Assembly (NCBI GenBank): GCA_030263455.1
Contig: SZOZ01000005.1
Coordinates: 62,001-126,000, forward strand
Direction of reading: 5' to 3'
DNA: 64,000 bases
DNA from: Synechococcales cyanobacterium CNB
GTDB taxonomy: Bacteria > Planctomycetota > Phycisphaerae > Phycisphaerales > UBA1924
Shown here in pieces: positions 48,780 through 57,426 of the stretch. A model generated the notes under the pieces. The model was not told where the DNA came from and made no database searches. It was given only the letters and a program-made list of their open reading frames with translations. Each line of letters begins with the position of its first letter. Positions within the stretch are counted from its first letter, which is position 1. Made by a program: the position numbers and the translations under genes.

Positions 48780-50291
48780 ATGATGCACCTGCTCGTCATC
48801 GCGGTCTTCGTCGTGTGCAATCTCCGCGATGCGCTGGAGGTGGAGGCTCCGGGGGGGTTAAGCGCGCCGGTTGCGGCCGCGGTGTCGCTCGCGCCGATGG
48901 TGGCGTTGGTTGGATTCGTGGCCGTGTGGGTGTGGGGGTGCCGGCGGCGGCTGGACGCGGCACGGCACGTGCGTGAGGCGCGTCGGGCTGAGCGAGTGGT
49001 CGCGTGGTCAAGGCCGGCGGCGGTGGCCTTGCACGCGTGGAACGTGCTGGCGGTGGGGTGGCTGGACGCGGTGCGTGCGGGCGTGGGCGACCTGCTGCTG
49101 GTGGATGAGTTGCTCGCTGCACTGCCCCCGCTGGCGGTGTTCGTCGCGGGATGGTGGGCGATCTACCCGGTCGAGCGTCGGCTGCGCGAGGCGATGCTGA
49201 TGCGCCGCTTCGACGAGGGTCTGCACGTGCCCACACTGCCGACGCGCCGGGCGTTCGTGCTGCAGGCAACGCGGCATCACGTGCTGTTTGCTGCCGTGCC
49301 GGTCGCACTGATCCTGGGGTGGGCGGAGGCGGTGTTGTGGCTCGCTGAGTCGGCCGTGCTGGCGGATGCGGGTGTGCGAGCGGCAACGCCGGGGTTGCCC
49401 ACCGCGCCGGGATGGGCGATCGCGTTGCCGGCTTGGGCGGTGCGGCCGGAGCTCGTTGCGCCGGTGCAGGGCGTGCTGCAACTGGCGGGCGTTGTTGTGG
49501 TGATCGCGTTGCTTCCGCTCGCGCTGCGCTGGTTGTGGGACACCGTGCCGCTCGGGGCAGGGGAGCTGCGGGATCGACTGGAGCGTGTGCTGCGATCGAA
49601 CGGCGTGCGCGTGCGCGGACTGCTGGTGTGGCGGACGGACGGGACGCTGCTCAACGGCGCGGTTGTGGGGTTTCTCGGGCCGGCGCGGTACGTGCTGCTG
49701 ACCGATGCCCTGCTCGAGAGTCTGCCGACGGACGAGGTCGAGGCGGTGATGGCGCACGAGGTGGGGCACGTGTGGCATCGGCACGCGCCGTGGCTGGCGG
49801 TGGCGTTTCTGGGGTGTGCGACCGTGGCCGGTGCAGGCGCGAGCGCGATGGGCAGGGTTCTTGGGATGGATCCGGTGAACGGGTGGCCCGCGATCGGCGT
49901 CGTCATGGTCTCGCTCGCCTTCGGGCTTGCGGTGTTCGGGTACGTCAGCCGTCGGTTCGAATGGCAGGCTGACGCCTTCGCGGCCCGGTATCTGAGCGAG
50001 AGCGTGCATCCACCGCCGCCCGAGGCCGCGGGGACCGTCTCGCACGAGGCGGCGTGTGCGATGGCGAGCGCGCTGGGGCGGGTTGCGATGCTCAACGGGT
50101 CGGAACCTGAGCGGTTCTCGTGGCGACACGGGTCGATCGGGCTGCGGCGGAGGCGGCTGCGCGCTCTGGTTGGGGCGCCGTTGGACCGGATGCGGATCGA
50201 TGCGGTCGCGCGTCGCGTGAAACTGTCGAGCGCGATCGTCGGCGCTGCAGCGTTGGGACTGGTGATGGTGGAGGTCTGGCTCGCGTCCTGA
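48780..50291 (+). CDS. Multi-pass M48 family membrane metalloprotease
   Basis: A 503-residue integral-membrane protease. Several hydrophobic helices (about 1-12, 32-55, 108-128, 165-190, 225-250) precede a soluble domain with the zinc motif HEVGHVWH (326-333) and the third-ligand segment RFEWQADAFAARYL. A further helix pair lies after the HExxH. The plan resembles CAAX prenyl protease (Ste24/M48A) rather than HtpX. It is the longest of the three M48 enzymes in this window. It directly follows the lipoprotein gene and converges with the sulfotransferase gene (16 bases between stops). Its substrate is unknown. Confidence 0.87.
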   Translation: MMHLLVIAVFVVCNLRDALEVEAPGGLSAPVAAAVSLAPMVALVGFVAVWVWGCRRRLDAARHVREARRAERVVAWSRPAAVALHAWNVLAVGWLDAVRAGVGDLLLVDELLAALPPLAVFVAGWWAIYPVERRLREAMLMRRFDEGLHVPTLPTRRAFVLQATRHHVLFAAVPVALILGWAEAVLWLAESAVLADAGVRAATPGLPTAPGWAIALPAWAVRPELVAPVQGVLQLAGVVVVIALLPLALRWLWDTVPLGAGELRDRLERVLRSNGVRVRGLLVWRTDGTLLNGAVVGFLGPARYVLLTDALLESLPTDEVEAVMAHEVGHVWHRHAPWLAVAFLGCATVAGAGASAMGRVLGMDPVNGWPAIGVVMVSLAFGLAVFGYVSRRFEWQADAFAARYLSESVHPPPPEAAGTVSHEAACAMASALGRVAMLNGSEPERFSWRHGSIGLRRRRLRALVGAPLDRMRIDAVARRVKLSSAIVGAAALGLVMVEVWLAS

Positions 50292-50307
50292 CGCGCCGCG
50301 GGCACGC

Positions 50308-51777
50308 TCACTCGGCGAGCGCTTCACGCAGGGGCGCAAGGTGTGGCTCGTAGTGCGTGTAGCGAGCGACGGCGGTCTTGTAGATCGGTCGGCGAACCTG
50401 GTCCACGCTCGGTGTGAGCACGGGGCGATCGACCGCGTGATGCTCGATCACGGCGTCGTGCCATTCGAGGCCGACGAACTCGATCAGGCGGCGTTTGGTC
50501 TCGTCGGGCCGCTCGACCATGGTCTCGTAGCGAAGTTCAAGGATCGGTACGTCAAGGACCGTGGTCCAGTGGCGCATGACCGTACGATACTCGGCGTACC
50601 AACGCCCGATTGCACGGAGGGAGCCGATGGAGACGTGCGGGCCGCCGAGGTCGTGGAAGTAGCACGAGAGGCAGGTGTCGAGCGGATCGCGGACGCAGTG
50701 AACGATCCTTGCGCTCGGGAACGCGGCCCAGATGAGGCCGAGGTGGAGGTAGTTCTGCGGATTCTTGTCGCTGGCGCGCAAAGCCCCCGGGGCGGCACGG
50801 CGCATGCGTTCGATCCACCGGCGTGCGAAGCGGGTGAGGGGTCGCTCGGCGAGCCGTTCGAGCGAAAAGAAGTGCCACTGTCCGCCCTCGACGCCGTGCT
50901 GAAGTTCGCCGACGAGGGTATGGATGTCGCGCAACTCGCCCGCGCCGTGGAATCGTGGGTGCGCCGAGAGCACCTGTTCGGTCAGCGTGGTGCCGGAGCG
51001 GGGCATGCCGACGATGAAGACGGGCATGTCGCTGGTTTCGAGGCTCCGCGGAAGCGTGCGGATGCGCTCCGGCGTCCAGGCGTCGAGCATGCGGCGGATG
51101 GAAGCGGAATATTCGTCGATGTCGGGACGTTCGCCCTTGATGCGGTTGGCCTCGTCGAAGGCGGCGAAAGCCTCGTCGTAGCGTCTGAGATGGTCGAGCA
51201 GATTGCCGAGGATGAAGAGCGAGGAGATGCGCTGGGGCAGGGGGACGTCCGGTGCGGCGTTCGCGCGGCGGAGCAGATCAACCGCCTGCTCCTCGCGGCC
51301 GACGCGACGGGCGGATTGCCCGAAGGCGATGGCGACGGCGACGTGCGGCGGGTCATCGGCGAGGAACGGCTCGACGGCTGCGGCGGCCTCGTCGTAGCGG
51401 CGCGCCTGGAACAAAACTTCGGATCGGGCTGCGGCCAGGCCCAGGTGGTCGGGCCGACGCGCGAAGGCGGTGTCGAGAACGCCGAGCGCCTCGTCGTATC
51501 GACCCTCGCGGTTGTAGGTCATGGCGAGGAGCTGGAGCAGCTCGGGATCGTCCGGCGTGATCTCGACGCCGCGCCGGGCGTGCTGCCGGGCGTCGGCGTA
51601 ACGCCCGAGGGCGTTGAGACACAGGCCCATGAGATGCCAGGCCCGCGGGTTCGACTTCTCGCGGCGCAGGGCGTCACGGCAGGCGGCTTCCGCGCCGAGC
51701 GGATCGCCGCTCAGGTACAGCCGGAGAGCCTCGTGCAACTGAGGCGAAGGGCGAGCAGTCGCTGGTCGTGGGGGCAT
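50308..51777 (-). CDS. TPR-repeat sulfotransferase
   Basis: A 489-residue fusion. Residues of about 10-235 form tandem TPRs (LYLSGDPLGAEAACRDALR, GLCLNALGRYADARQHARRG, LAMTYNREGRYDEALGVLD and others), and the C-terminal half is a sulfotransferase. The 5'-phosphosulfate-binding loop is MPVFIVGMPRSGTTL; the later HCVRDPLDTCLSCYFHD segment corresponds to the 3'-phosphate site. Such proteins transfer sulfate from PAPS to carbohydrates, peptides or small molecules; TPR-linked ones are common in planctomycetes and proteobacteria. The start at 51777 gives a clean N-terminus; an ATG 11 codons earlier is possible. It is divergent from the M20 gene. Confidence 0.88.
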   Translation of the reverse strand: MPPRPATARPSPQLHEALRLYLSGDPLGAEAACRDALRREKSNPRAWHLMGLCLNALGRYADARQHARRGVEITPDDPELLQLLAMTYNREGRYDEALGVLDTAFARRPDHLGLAAARSEVLFQARRYDEAAAAVEPFLADDPPHVAVAIAFGQSARRVGREEQAVDLLRRANAAPDVPLPQRISSLFILGNLLDHLRRYDEAFAAFDEANRIKGERPDIDEYSASIRRMLDAWTPERIRTLPRSLETSDMPVFIVGMPRSGTTLTEQVLSAHPRFHGAGELRDIHTLVGELQHGVEGGQWHFFSLERLAERPLTRFARRWIERMRRAAPGALRASDKNPQNYLHLGLIWAAFPSARIVHCVRDPLDTCLSCYFHDLGGPHVSIGSLRAIGRWYAEYRTVMRHWTTVLDVPILELRYETMVERPDETKRRLIEFVGLEWHDAVIEHHAVDRPVLTPSVDQVRRPIYKTAVARYTHYEPHLAPLREALAE

Positions 51778-51821
51778 GACGAAAGGCAGGGTAGCGGGCG
51801 TGCGGCGCACGGCAAAGGGCC

Positions 51822-51827
51822 TACGGT
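51822..51827 (+). promoter_or_regulatory. TACGGT -10-like box six bases before the M20 gene
   Basis: TACGGT ends six bases before the ATG at 51834, with no ribosome site between. If used it would make a leaderless message and would be the promoter of the arginine-succinylation cluster. Confidence 0.3.
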
Positions 51828-51833
51828 TGCGTC

Positions 51834-53066
51834 ATGCCAACACTCGGCGCGGCGGGACTGTCGGAACGCGAGCACGCCCTGTGTCGCGCCGTGGAGCGAC
51901 GGCGCGACGATCTGCTCGCGGACCTTCGGTTGCACGTCGGGCTGCCGACCGGCGGCAACAACGCGGCGGCGCTGGACGAGACGCGCGAGCGGCTCACGGA
52001 CCGGCTGCGGGCGATCGGCGCGACGGTTGAGCTGATCCCTGGCGATCCGAGGCCGGACTGGCTTTACGGGCAGTCGGGGTCTGGGCCGATCCCGCCGACG
52101 GCCGTGTGCAGGAAGCGATCGAAGCGAGGCGACGCACCGCGTGTGCTGCTTGTCGGTCATCTGGACACGGTGCATGACCCTGCGGGGCCGTTCCGAGAGT
52201 TGACGGTCGGCGCGGACGGCCGGACGGCGACGGGGCCGGGTTGCGTGGACATGAAGGGCGGGCTGGTGATCCTCGTGGCCGCCCTGGAGTCGCTGGTCGA
52301 GTCGGGGATCGACGCGGATTGGACGGTCGTCTTCAACAGCGATGAAGAGACGGGGTCGTACCACTCGGACGCGGTGCTCGCTGCGGAAGCGGTGAAGCAC
52401 GACGCAGGACTGGTTGTCGAGCCTGCCTTGCCGGGCGGCGCGCTGGCGGTCGAGCGGATGGGTTCGGGGCAGTTCTGCCTGCGGACGTACGGACGCTCGG
52501 CGCACGTCGGGCGCGACTTCACGTCGGGAGTGTCGGCGGTGACCGCGCTCGCCCGCTGCCTGATCGAAGTTGCCGAGATGGCGGACGCCGAGCGGGGGAT
52601 GATCACGAACGTCGGGCCGCTCGAGGGCGGGACGGTGACGAACGCCGTGCCGGATCGGGCGCGGGCGTGGGGGAACGTGCGGTTTTCGACGCCTGCATCA
52701 GCCGCCGCGCTGGGGTCCAGGCTCGATGCGCTTGCGACCGGCAGTGACGCCATGCCGCGCGTGGAGGTGCTGCGGAGTTTCAACCGTCCTGCCAAGCCGC
52801 TGACGCCCGGGACAAGCGCGCTGGCGGAACTGGCAAGAACCGCGGCGCAAGCCCTCGGGCAGTCACTCCCGTTCACGAAGACCGGGGGGGTGTGCGACGG
52901 GAACCAGTTGCAGGCGTGCGGGCTGCCGACGATCGACACGCTCGGCGTGCGCGGCGGCGGGCTGCACACGCCGGAGGAGTGGATCGAACTGGCGAGCCTG
53001 GTGGAAAGATGCCAGTTGCTGGCCGTGGTTGTTTCGCGGCTGTCCGAGGGCCGATTGAAGGTGTGA
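51834..53066 (+). CDS. M20 family amidohydrolase/desuccinylase candidate
   Basis: A 410-residue di-zinc M20 peptidase (the family of ArgE, DapE and carboxypeptidase G2). Metal-site motifs are GHLDTVHDP (His109, Asp111), GPGCVDMKGG (Asp139), NSDEETGS (Glu171/172) and the dimerisation-domain SAHVG; a late GGVCDGNQLQACGLPTIDTLGVRGGGLHTPEEW segment carries the last histidine. Family members remove N-acyl groups from amino acids. As the first gene of the astA-astD cluster, it is a good candidate to release succinate from succinylglutamate, a step normally done by AstE of another family (M14). That is inference. The aminotransferase gene starts 62 bases downstream. Confidence 0.88.
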   Translation: MPTLGAAGLSEREHALCRAVERRRDDLLADLRLHVGLPTGGNNAAALDETRERLTDRLRAIGATVELIPGDPRPDWLYGQSGSGPIPPTAVCRKRSKRGDAPRVLLVGHLDTVHDPAGPFRELTVGADGRTATGPGCVDMKGGLVILVAALESLVESGIDADWTVVFNSDEETGSYHSDAVLAAEAVKHDAGLVVEPALPGGALAVERMGSGQFCLRTYGRSAHVGRDFTSGVSAVTALARCLIEVAEMADAERGMITNVGPLEGGTVTNAVPDRARAWGNVRFSTPASAAALGSRLDALATGSDAMPRVEVLRSFNRPAKPLTPGTSALAELARTAAQALGQSLPFTKTGGVCDGNQLQACGLPTIDTLGVRGGGLHTPEEWIELASLVERCQLLAVVVSRLSEGRLKV

Positions 53067-53128
53067 GCGCGCCCGCTGGACGGCGTGGAGCCGGTGGGCC
53101 AAGGATGCCCCGCCGGGAAAGGACCGAT

Positions 53129-54586
53129 ATGTCGCAGACCGTGCAGACGCCGACGACGCAGGGAAGCCAGTTGCACGCCAGCCCGGCGGTTCGGGAGGCG
53201 ATCGGTGTGCTGCGCGAGGAGGTGCGCAGGCGCAGCGCGACGATCACCGGGCCGCGCGCGGGGCGCGAGGAGTTGCGGGAGACCTACGCGGACCTGCTCG
53301 AACGGGCGAAGAAGGTTCGCGGGCGCGAGCTGCTGTACCCGTACATCGGCTCGGGCGTGGGCAACGGCGCGCTGGTGGAACTCGCGGACGGTTCGGTGAA
53401 GTGGGACATGATCTGCGGGATCGGGGTCCACTTCTTCGGGCACTCGGACGAGGAGTTGATCGCTGCGGGGGTGGAGGGCGCGCTGGAGGACACGCTGCAG
53501 AACGGGAATCTGCAGACGAACTTCGAGGCGTACCGGTTCGGTGAGACGCTGCTGGCCGAGGCGTCGCGCAGCACGAGGCTGGCGCACTGCTACGCCTCGC
53601 CGACGGGCGCGCTGGCGAACGAGAACGCGCTGAAGGTCTGCTACCAGAAGCACGCCCCAGCGAGCCGAGTGCTTGCATTCAAGGACTGCTTCATGGGGCG
53701 GACGGTGACGCTCTCGCAGATCGGCGACGCCGCGGCGAACCGGGTGGGGCTGCCGCTGAGCACGCTCGTGGACTACGTGCCGTTCTACAGCGAGGTGGTC
53801 GCGGAGCGTGTGGGGCAGGCGAAGCACATCGGCATGATCGTCGATCACGTCTGCTCGTACGTGGAGCGGTACCCGCGCCAGCACGCGTGCTTCATCATGG
53901 AACTTGTGCAGGGCGAGGGCGGCTTCAACACCGCGCCGCGCGAGTTCTTCCTCGCGCTGGTCGAGGTCTGCCGGGCGAACGGCATCGCGGTGTGGGCCGA
54001 CGAGGTGCAGACGTTCGGACGCACGACAGCGATGTTCGCGGCCGAGGCGCTGGGCATCGGCGAGCACGTGGACGTGATGACCGTAGGCAAGATGTCGCAG
54101 GTGTGCGCGACGCTCTACACGCCGGAATACAACCCCGGCCCCGGGCTGCTCTCGGCGACCTTCACCGGCGCGGGGCCCGCGTTCACGGTCGGGCGGAGGA
54201 TCATCGAACGCCTCCGCGACGGGGATTACTACGGCCCTGGCGGACGCATCGCGCAGCATCACGCCGCGTTCCGCGAGCAGGTGCGCGCTCTGGCCGCGAA
54301 GCATCCGCAGTGGTTCCCGCCGGTCGCGGACGGGGTGCTGACGCCCGCGCCGAAGGGGGTCGTGGGGGGGATCGGTGGGATGATGCGGTTCAGCCCGTTC
54401 GGCGGGCGGAAGGAACGGATCACGAAGGCGTGCCGCACCTGCTTCGATGAAGGTGTGATTCTCTTTTCCTGCGGGCACGGGCCGTACCACCTGCGGATGC
54501 TCCCGCCTTTGGGCGTGATGCGGCTGGAGGACTGGTCGCGGGTGTTCGAGTGCGTGGAGCGCGGGTTGGCGAAGGCGGCATCGTGA
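53129..54586 (+). CDS. Class III pyridoxal-phosphate aminotransferase
   Basis: A 485-residue class III aminotransferase. The PLP lysine is Lys321 in VMTVGKMSQVC, preceded by the cofactor-binding VWADEVQTFGRT (Asp holding the pyridine N) and earlier CYASPTGALANENALK, which replaces the usual SGxEAxExAxK. The GKxxQVC active-site loop resembles that of lysine 6-transaminases more than that of the AstC/ArgD group. In this cluster it is the natural candidate for succinylornithine aminotransferase (the AstC step), giving the semialdehyde that AstD oxidises. Substrate could also be ornithine, lysine or 4-aminobutyrate. AAAGGA six bases before the ATG supports the start. Confidence 0.88.
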   Translation: MSQTVQTPTTQGSQLHASPAVREAIGVLREEVRRRSATITGPRAGREELRETYADLLERAKKVRGRELLYPYIGSGVGNGALVELADGSVKWDMICGIGVHFFGHSDEELIAAGVEGALEDTLQNGNLQTNFEAYRFGETLLAEASRSTRLAHCYASPTGALANENALKVCYQKHAPASRVLAFKDCFMGRTVTLSQIGDAAANRVGLPLSTLVDYVPFYSEVVAERVGQAKHIGMIVDHVCSYVERYPRQHACFIMELVQGEGGFNTAPREFFLALVEVCRANGIAVWADEVQTFGRTTAMFAAEALGIGEHVDVMTVGKMSQVCATLYTPEYNPGPGLLSATFTGAGPAFTVGRRIIERLRDGDYYGPGGRIAQHHAAFREQVRALAAKHPQWFPPVADGVLTPAPKGVVGGIGGMMRFSPFGGRKERITKACRTCFDEGVILFSCGHGPYHLRMLPPLGVMRLEDWSRVFECVERGLAKAAS

Positions 54587-54617
54587 TGATCGTCTGTCGG
54601 CGTGCAGGGAGGCTCGT

Positions 54618-55787
54618 GTGATCGTCATCCGTCGGGCGAGGGTCGAGGACGCGGGCACGCTGCTGAAACTGGCGCGGATGGTGCACTTCATCAATCTGCC
54701 GGCTGACAAGGAACTGATCGACCTGAAGATCACGCAGAGCCGCCTCTCGTTCCTGCGGGCGGCGTCGGGCGAGAGGCCGCCGGGAGACAACGGGGCGGCA
54801 CGAAAGCCGGAGAAGCCGGTCGGCGTGACCGGCCTTTCGTCGGCGGACTTCACGCGAGACATCTTCATGTTCGTGGCCGAGAGCCGGGAGGACCGCACCG
54901 CGCTCGGCACCTCGCAGGTGCTGGCGCGGATGGGTGGGCCGGGCAACCCGAACTACTCGTTCAAACTGGAGCAGCGATCGACCTTCGCGCCGGACCTGAA
55001 GACGGGCACGACGCACGTCGTCGCCCGGTTGCACGGCGACGAGACCGGGCCGACGGAGATCGGTGGGCTGATCCTGCAGCCGGCGTCGCGTGGGCACCGG
55101 GTGGGGCGGTTCTTGAGCTTCGTGCGATTCCACTTCATCGCGCTGCACCGGCACCTCTTCGCGGACCGTATCCTGGCGGAGATGATGGCGCCCATCACCG
55201 AGGACGGGCGGAGCCTGCTGTGGGAGTACCTCGGCCGACGGTTCATCCCTCTGAGCTACACCGAAGCGGATAAGCAGTGCCAACGCTCGCGGAAGTTCAT
55301 CCCTGCGCTGCTGCCGTCGGGAGACATCTACCTGTCGCTGCTCCCTCCCGAAGCGCGCGACGTCGTGGGTGAGGTTGGGCCGGAGACGGTGCCGGCGCGC
55401 CGGATGCTGGAGCGGCTGGGCTTCCAGTACACGGGGTTCGTTGATCCGTTCGACGGCGGCCCGCTGCTTGAAACACGAACGGACGACGTGCCGATCATCC
55501 GCGCGACGCGAGAGGCGGAACTCGGCGAGCCGGCGGCGAGGAGCAAGTGTCGGCAGCCCGCGATGGTGAGCACGCTGCACCAGGACGGGGAGTTCTATGC
55601 CGTGCAGGAGGACTGCTGCATCGACTCGAAGGGCCGCGTCTGCCTGCCTCGCGAGGCGATGGAGTCGCTGCACGGCGAGCCGGGGATGGCGGCGGGTTAC
55701 ACCGACATGGCGTCGATCGCGAGCGATGAGTCTCCGCCCGCTCGCGGCGGGGCGAAGCGCAGGGCGAAGGCGGGGGCGAGGCCGTGA
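54618..55787 (+). CDS. astA: Arginine N-succinyltransferase
   Basis: A 389-residue AstA, which transfers a succinyl group from succinyl-CoA to the alpha-amine of arginine, the first step of the AST catabolic pathway. Matching segments are the start IVIRRARVEDAGTLLKLA, the GTSQVLARMGGPGNPNYSF loop, the GxGRFLSFVRFHF region, and the later ALLPSGDIYLSLLPPEARDVVGEVGPET with RMLERLGFQYTGFVDPFDGGP. It is longer than the 340-residue E. coli enzyme by a 20-residue Pro/Lys loop (about 50-75) and a C-terminal basic tail of about 30. GTG start after GGGAGG; it overlaps astD by four bases (GTGA), so the two are coupled. Confidence 0.92.
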   Translation: MIVIRRARVEDAGTLLKLARMVHFINLPADKELIDLKITQSRLSFLRAASGERPPGDNGAARKPEKPVGVTGLSSADFTRDIFMFVAESREDRTALGTSQVLARMGGPGNPNYSFKLEQRSTFAPDLKTGTTHVVARLHGDETGPTEIGGLILQPASRGHRVGRFLSFVRFHFIALHRHLFADRILAEMMAPITEDGRSLLWEYLGRRFIPLSYTEADKQCQRSRKFIPALLPSGDIYLSLLPPEARDVVGEVGPETVPARRMLERLGFQYTGFVDPFDGGPLLETRTDDVPIIRATREAELGEPAARSKCRQPAMVSTLHQDGEFYAVQEDCCIDSKGRVCLPREAMESLHGEPGMAAGYTDMASIASDESPPARGGAKRRAKAGARP

Positions 55788-57337
55788 GCGTACGTCATCC
55801 GTCGCTTGCGCGCGAATGCGCCGACCTGATCGCGGGGGAGTGGATTCCGCTGCCGAGGGGGGGCATCCGATCGGTCAATCCTGCCCGTCCGGCGGCGGCG
55901 GTGTGGGAGGGGTCGGCACGGCTGGAGCATGTTGACAGGGCCGTCGAGGCGGCGCGGGCGGCGCAGTCCGCATGGGCGGCGTGGCCTGCGGAGCGGCGCT
56001 TCGGCGCGCTGCGGACCTACCGTGATCTCTGCAAGGCAAACGAGGACCGGATCGCCGCGCTCATCCGGGATGAGACTGGCAAGGTCGGCTGGGATGCGAA
56101 GGGCGAGGCTTCCGCGCTGGCGGCGAAGGTGGACGTGACACTGGACGCGACGGAGCACGGCGGGCTGCGTCGCGTCGCGGGGTTCGAGGTCGACCTGGGC
56201 GGGTCCAAGCGCGGCCGCTGCTGGTTCCGCCCGCACGGGGTGATGGCGGTGATCGCCCCGTTCAACTTCCCGATGCACCTGCCGAACGGACACGCGGTTC
56301 CCGCGCTGGCGATGGGCAATACGGTGGTCATCAAGCCCAGCGACAAGACGCCGGCCTGCGGGCAGTTGCTGGCGGAGTTACTGGACGAGGCTCTGCGAGG
56401 AGCGGGTGCGCCGCCGGGCGTCGTGAACCTCGTGCAGGGGGGGGCCGAGGCTGCGTCGCGGCTGGTCACGCACGACGGGATCGACGGCGTGCTGTTCACG
56501 GGGTCGTGGCCGGTGGGTCGGCGGATTCTGGAGTCGAACCTCGACCGGCCGGGACGGATCATCGCGCTGGAAATGGGCGGGAACAACCCGGCCGTCGTGA
56601 TGGACGACTGCGGCCTGCGACAGGCGGTGGTGGAGTGCGTTCGCTCGGCGTTCGTGACGACGGGTCAGCGGTGCACCTGCACGCGGCGCGTCATCGTGCA
56701 TAGGGCGGTGGCGGGCCGGTTCATCGCGGCCGTGTGCAAGGTGACGAGCAACCTGATCATCGGCGACCCGGCCGCGCCGCACCCCGTCTTCATGGGGCCG
56801 ATCATCTCGGAGCAGGCGCGGCGTGCCGCACTCGACGCGCAGGCCCGTTTCGCGCGCGCCGGCGGCGAGGTGATGGTCGAGAGTCGGGCGGTGGAGGCAC
56901 AAGAAGGTGGGTTCTTCATTTCGCCGGGTGTCGTACGCGTCGATCGCTTCACGGCCGACGATGGCGGCGGGGCGGGGTGCGACGAGGAGGTCTTTGGTCC
57001 CATGCTTCGGGTCGCCGTAACGGATTCGCTCGACGATGCGATCGAGCAGGCGAACACGACGCGCTTCGGCCTCGCGGCCTCGATCTTCACGCGCAGCGAA
57101 CGCCACGCGGAGCGGTTCTTCAACGCCGTGCGGGCAGGCTGCGTGAACCTGAACGCCGGCACGGCCGGCGCAAGCAGTCGCTTGCCCTTCGGCGGGCTGG
57201 GCATTTCGGGCAACCATCGTCCGGCGGGGTCGTTCAGCCTCGACTACTGCGCGTACCCGGTGGCCGGGATGATCGAGACCGGCGACGCGGCCGCGGTGCA
57301 CCCGGGCATGCGCGTCGAGGACTCGTGGCTGGCATAA
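55784..57337 (+). CDS. astD: N-succinylglutamate 5-semialdehyde dehydrogenase
   Basis: A 517-residue aldehyde dehydrogenase of the AstD type, oxidising N-succinylglutamate semialdehyde to succinylglutamate with NAD. The NAD-binding region has APFNFPMHLPNGH and IKPSDKTP; the general-base Glu is in ALEMGGNNP and the nucleophilic Cys in TTGQRCTCTRR, whose GQRCTC pattern is characteristic of AstD. The C-terminal EEVFGPMLRV and GSFSLDYCAYP segments also match. GTG start in a four-base overlap with astA, so co-translation is expected. It shows extra length at the C-terminus. Confidence 0.94.
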   Translation: MSVRHPSLARECADLIAGEWIPLPRGGIRSVNPARPAAAVWEGSARLEHVDRAVEAARAAQSAWAAWPAERRFGALRTYRDLCKANEDRIAALIRDETGKVGWDAKGEASALAAKVDVTLDATEHGGLRRVAGFEVDLGGSKRGRCWFRPHGVMAVIAPFNFPMHLPNGHAVPALAMGNTVVIKPSDKTPACGQLLAELLDEALRGAGAPPGVVNLVQGGAEAASRLVTHDGIDGVLFTGSWPVGRRILESNLDRPGRIIALEMGGNNPAVVMDDCGLRQAVVECVRSAFVTTGQRCTCTRRVIVHRAVAGRFIAAVCKVTSNLIIGDPAAPHPVFMGPIISEQARRAALDAQARFARAGGEVMVESRAVEAQEGGFFISPGVVRVDRFTADDGGGAGCDEEVFGPMLRVAVTDSLDDAIEQANTTRFGLAASIFTRSERHAERFFNAVRAGCVNLNAGTAGASSRLPFGGLGISGNHRPAGSFSLDYCAYPVAGMIETGDAAAVHPGMRVEDSWLA

Positions 57338-57426
57338 TGCGCGGGAGACCTTCCCGTCCTGGAGCATGTCGTGAGAACCCGGGAGTGCGCCTGGACCGAG
57401 GGTGATGGCACCGCGAGGAGTTCGAC

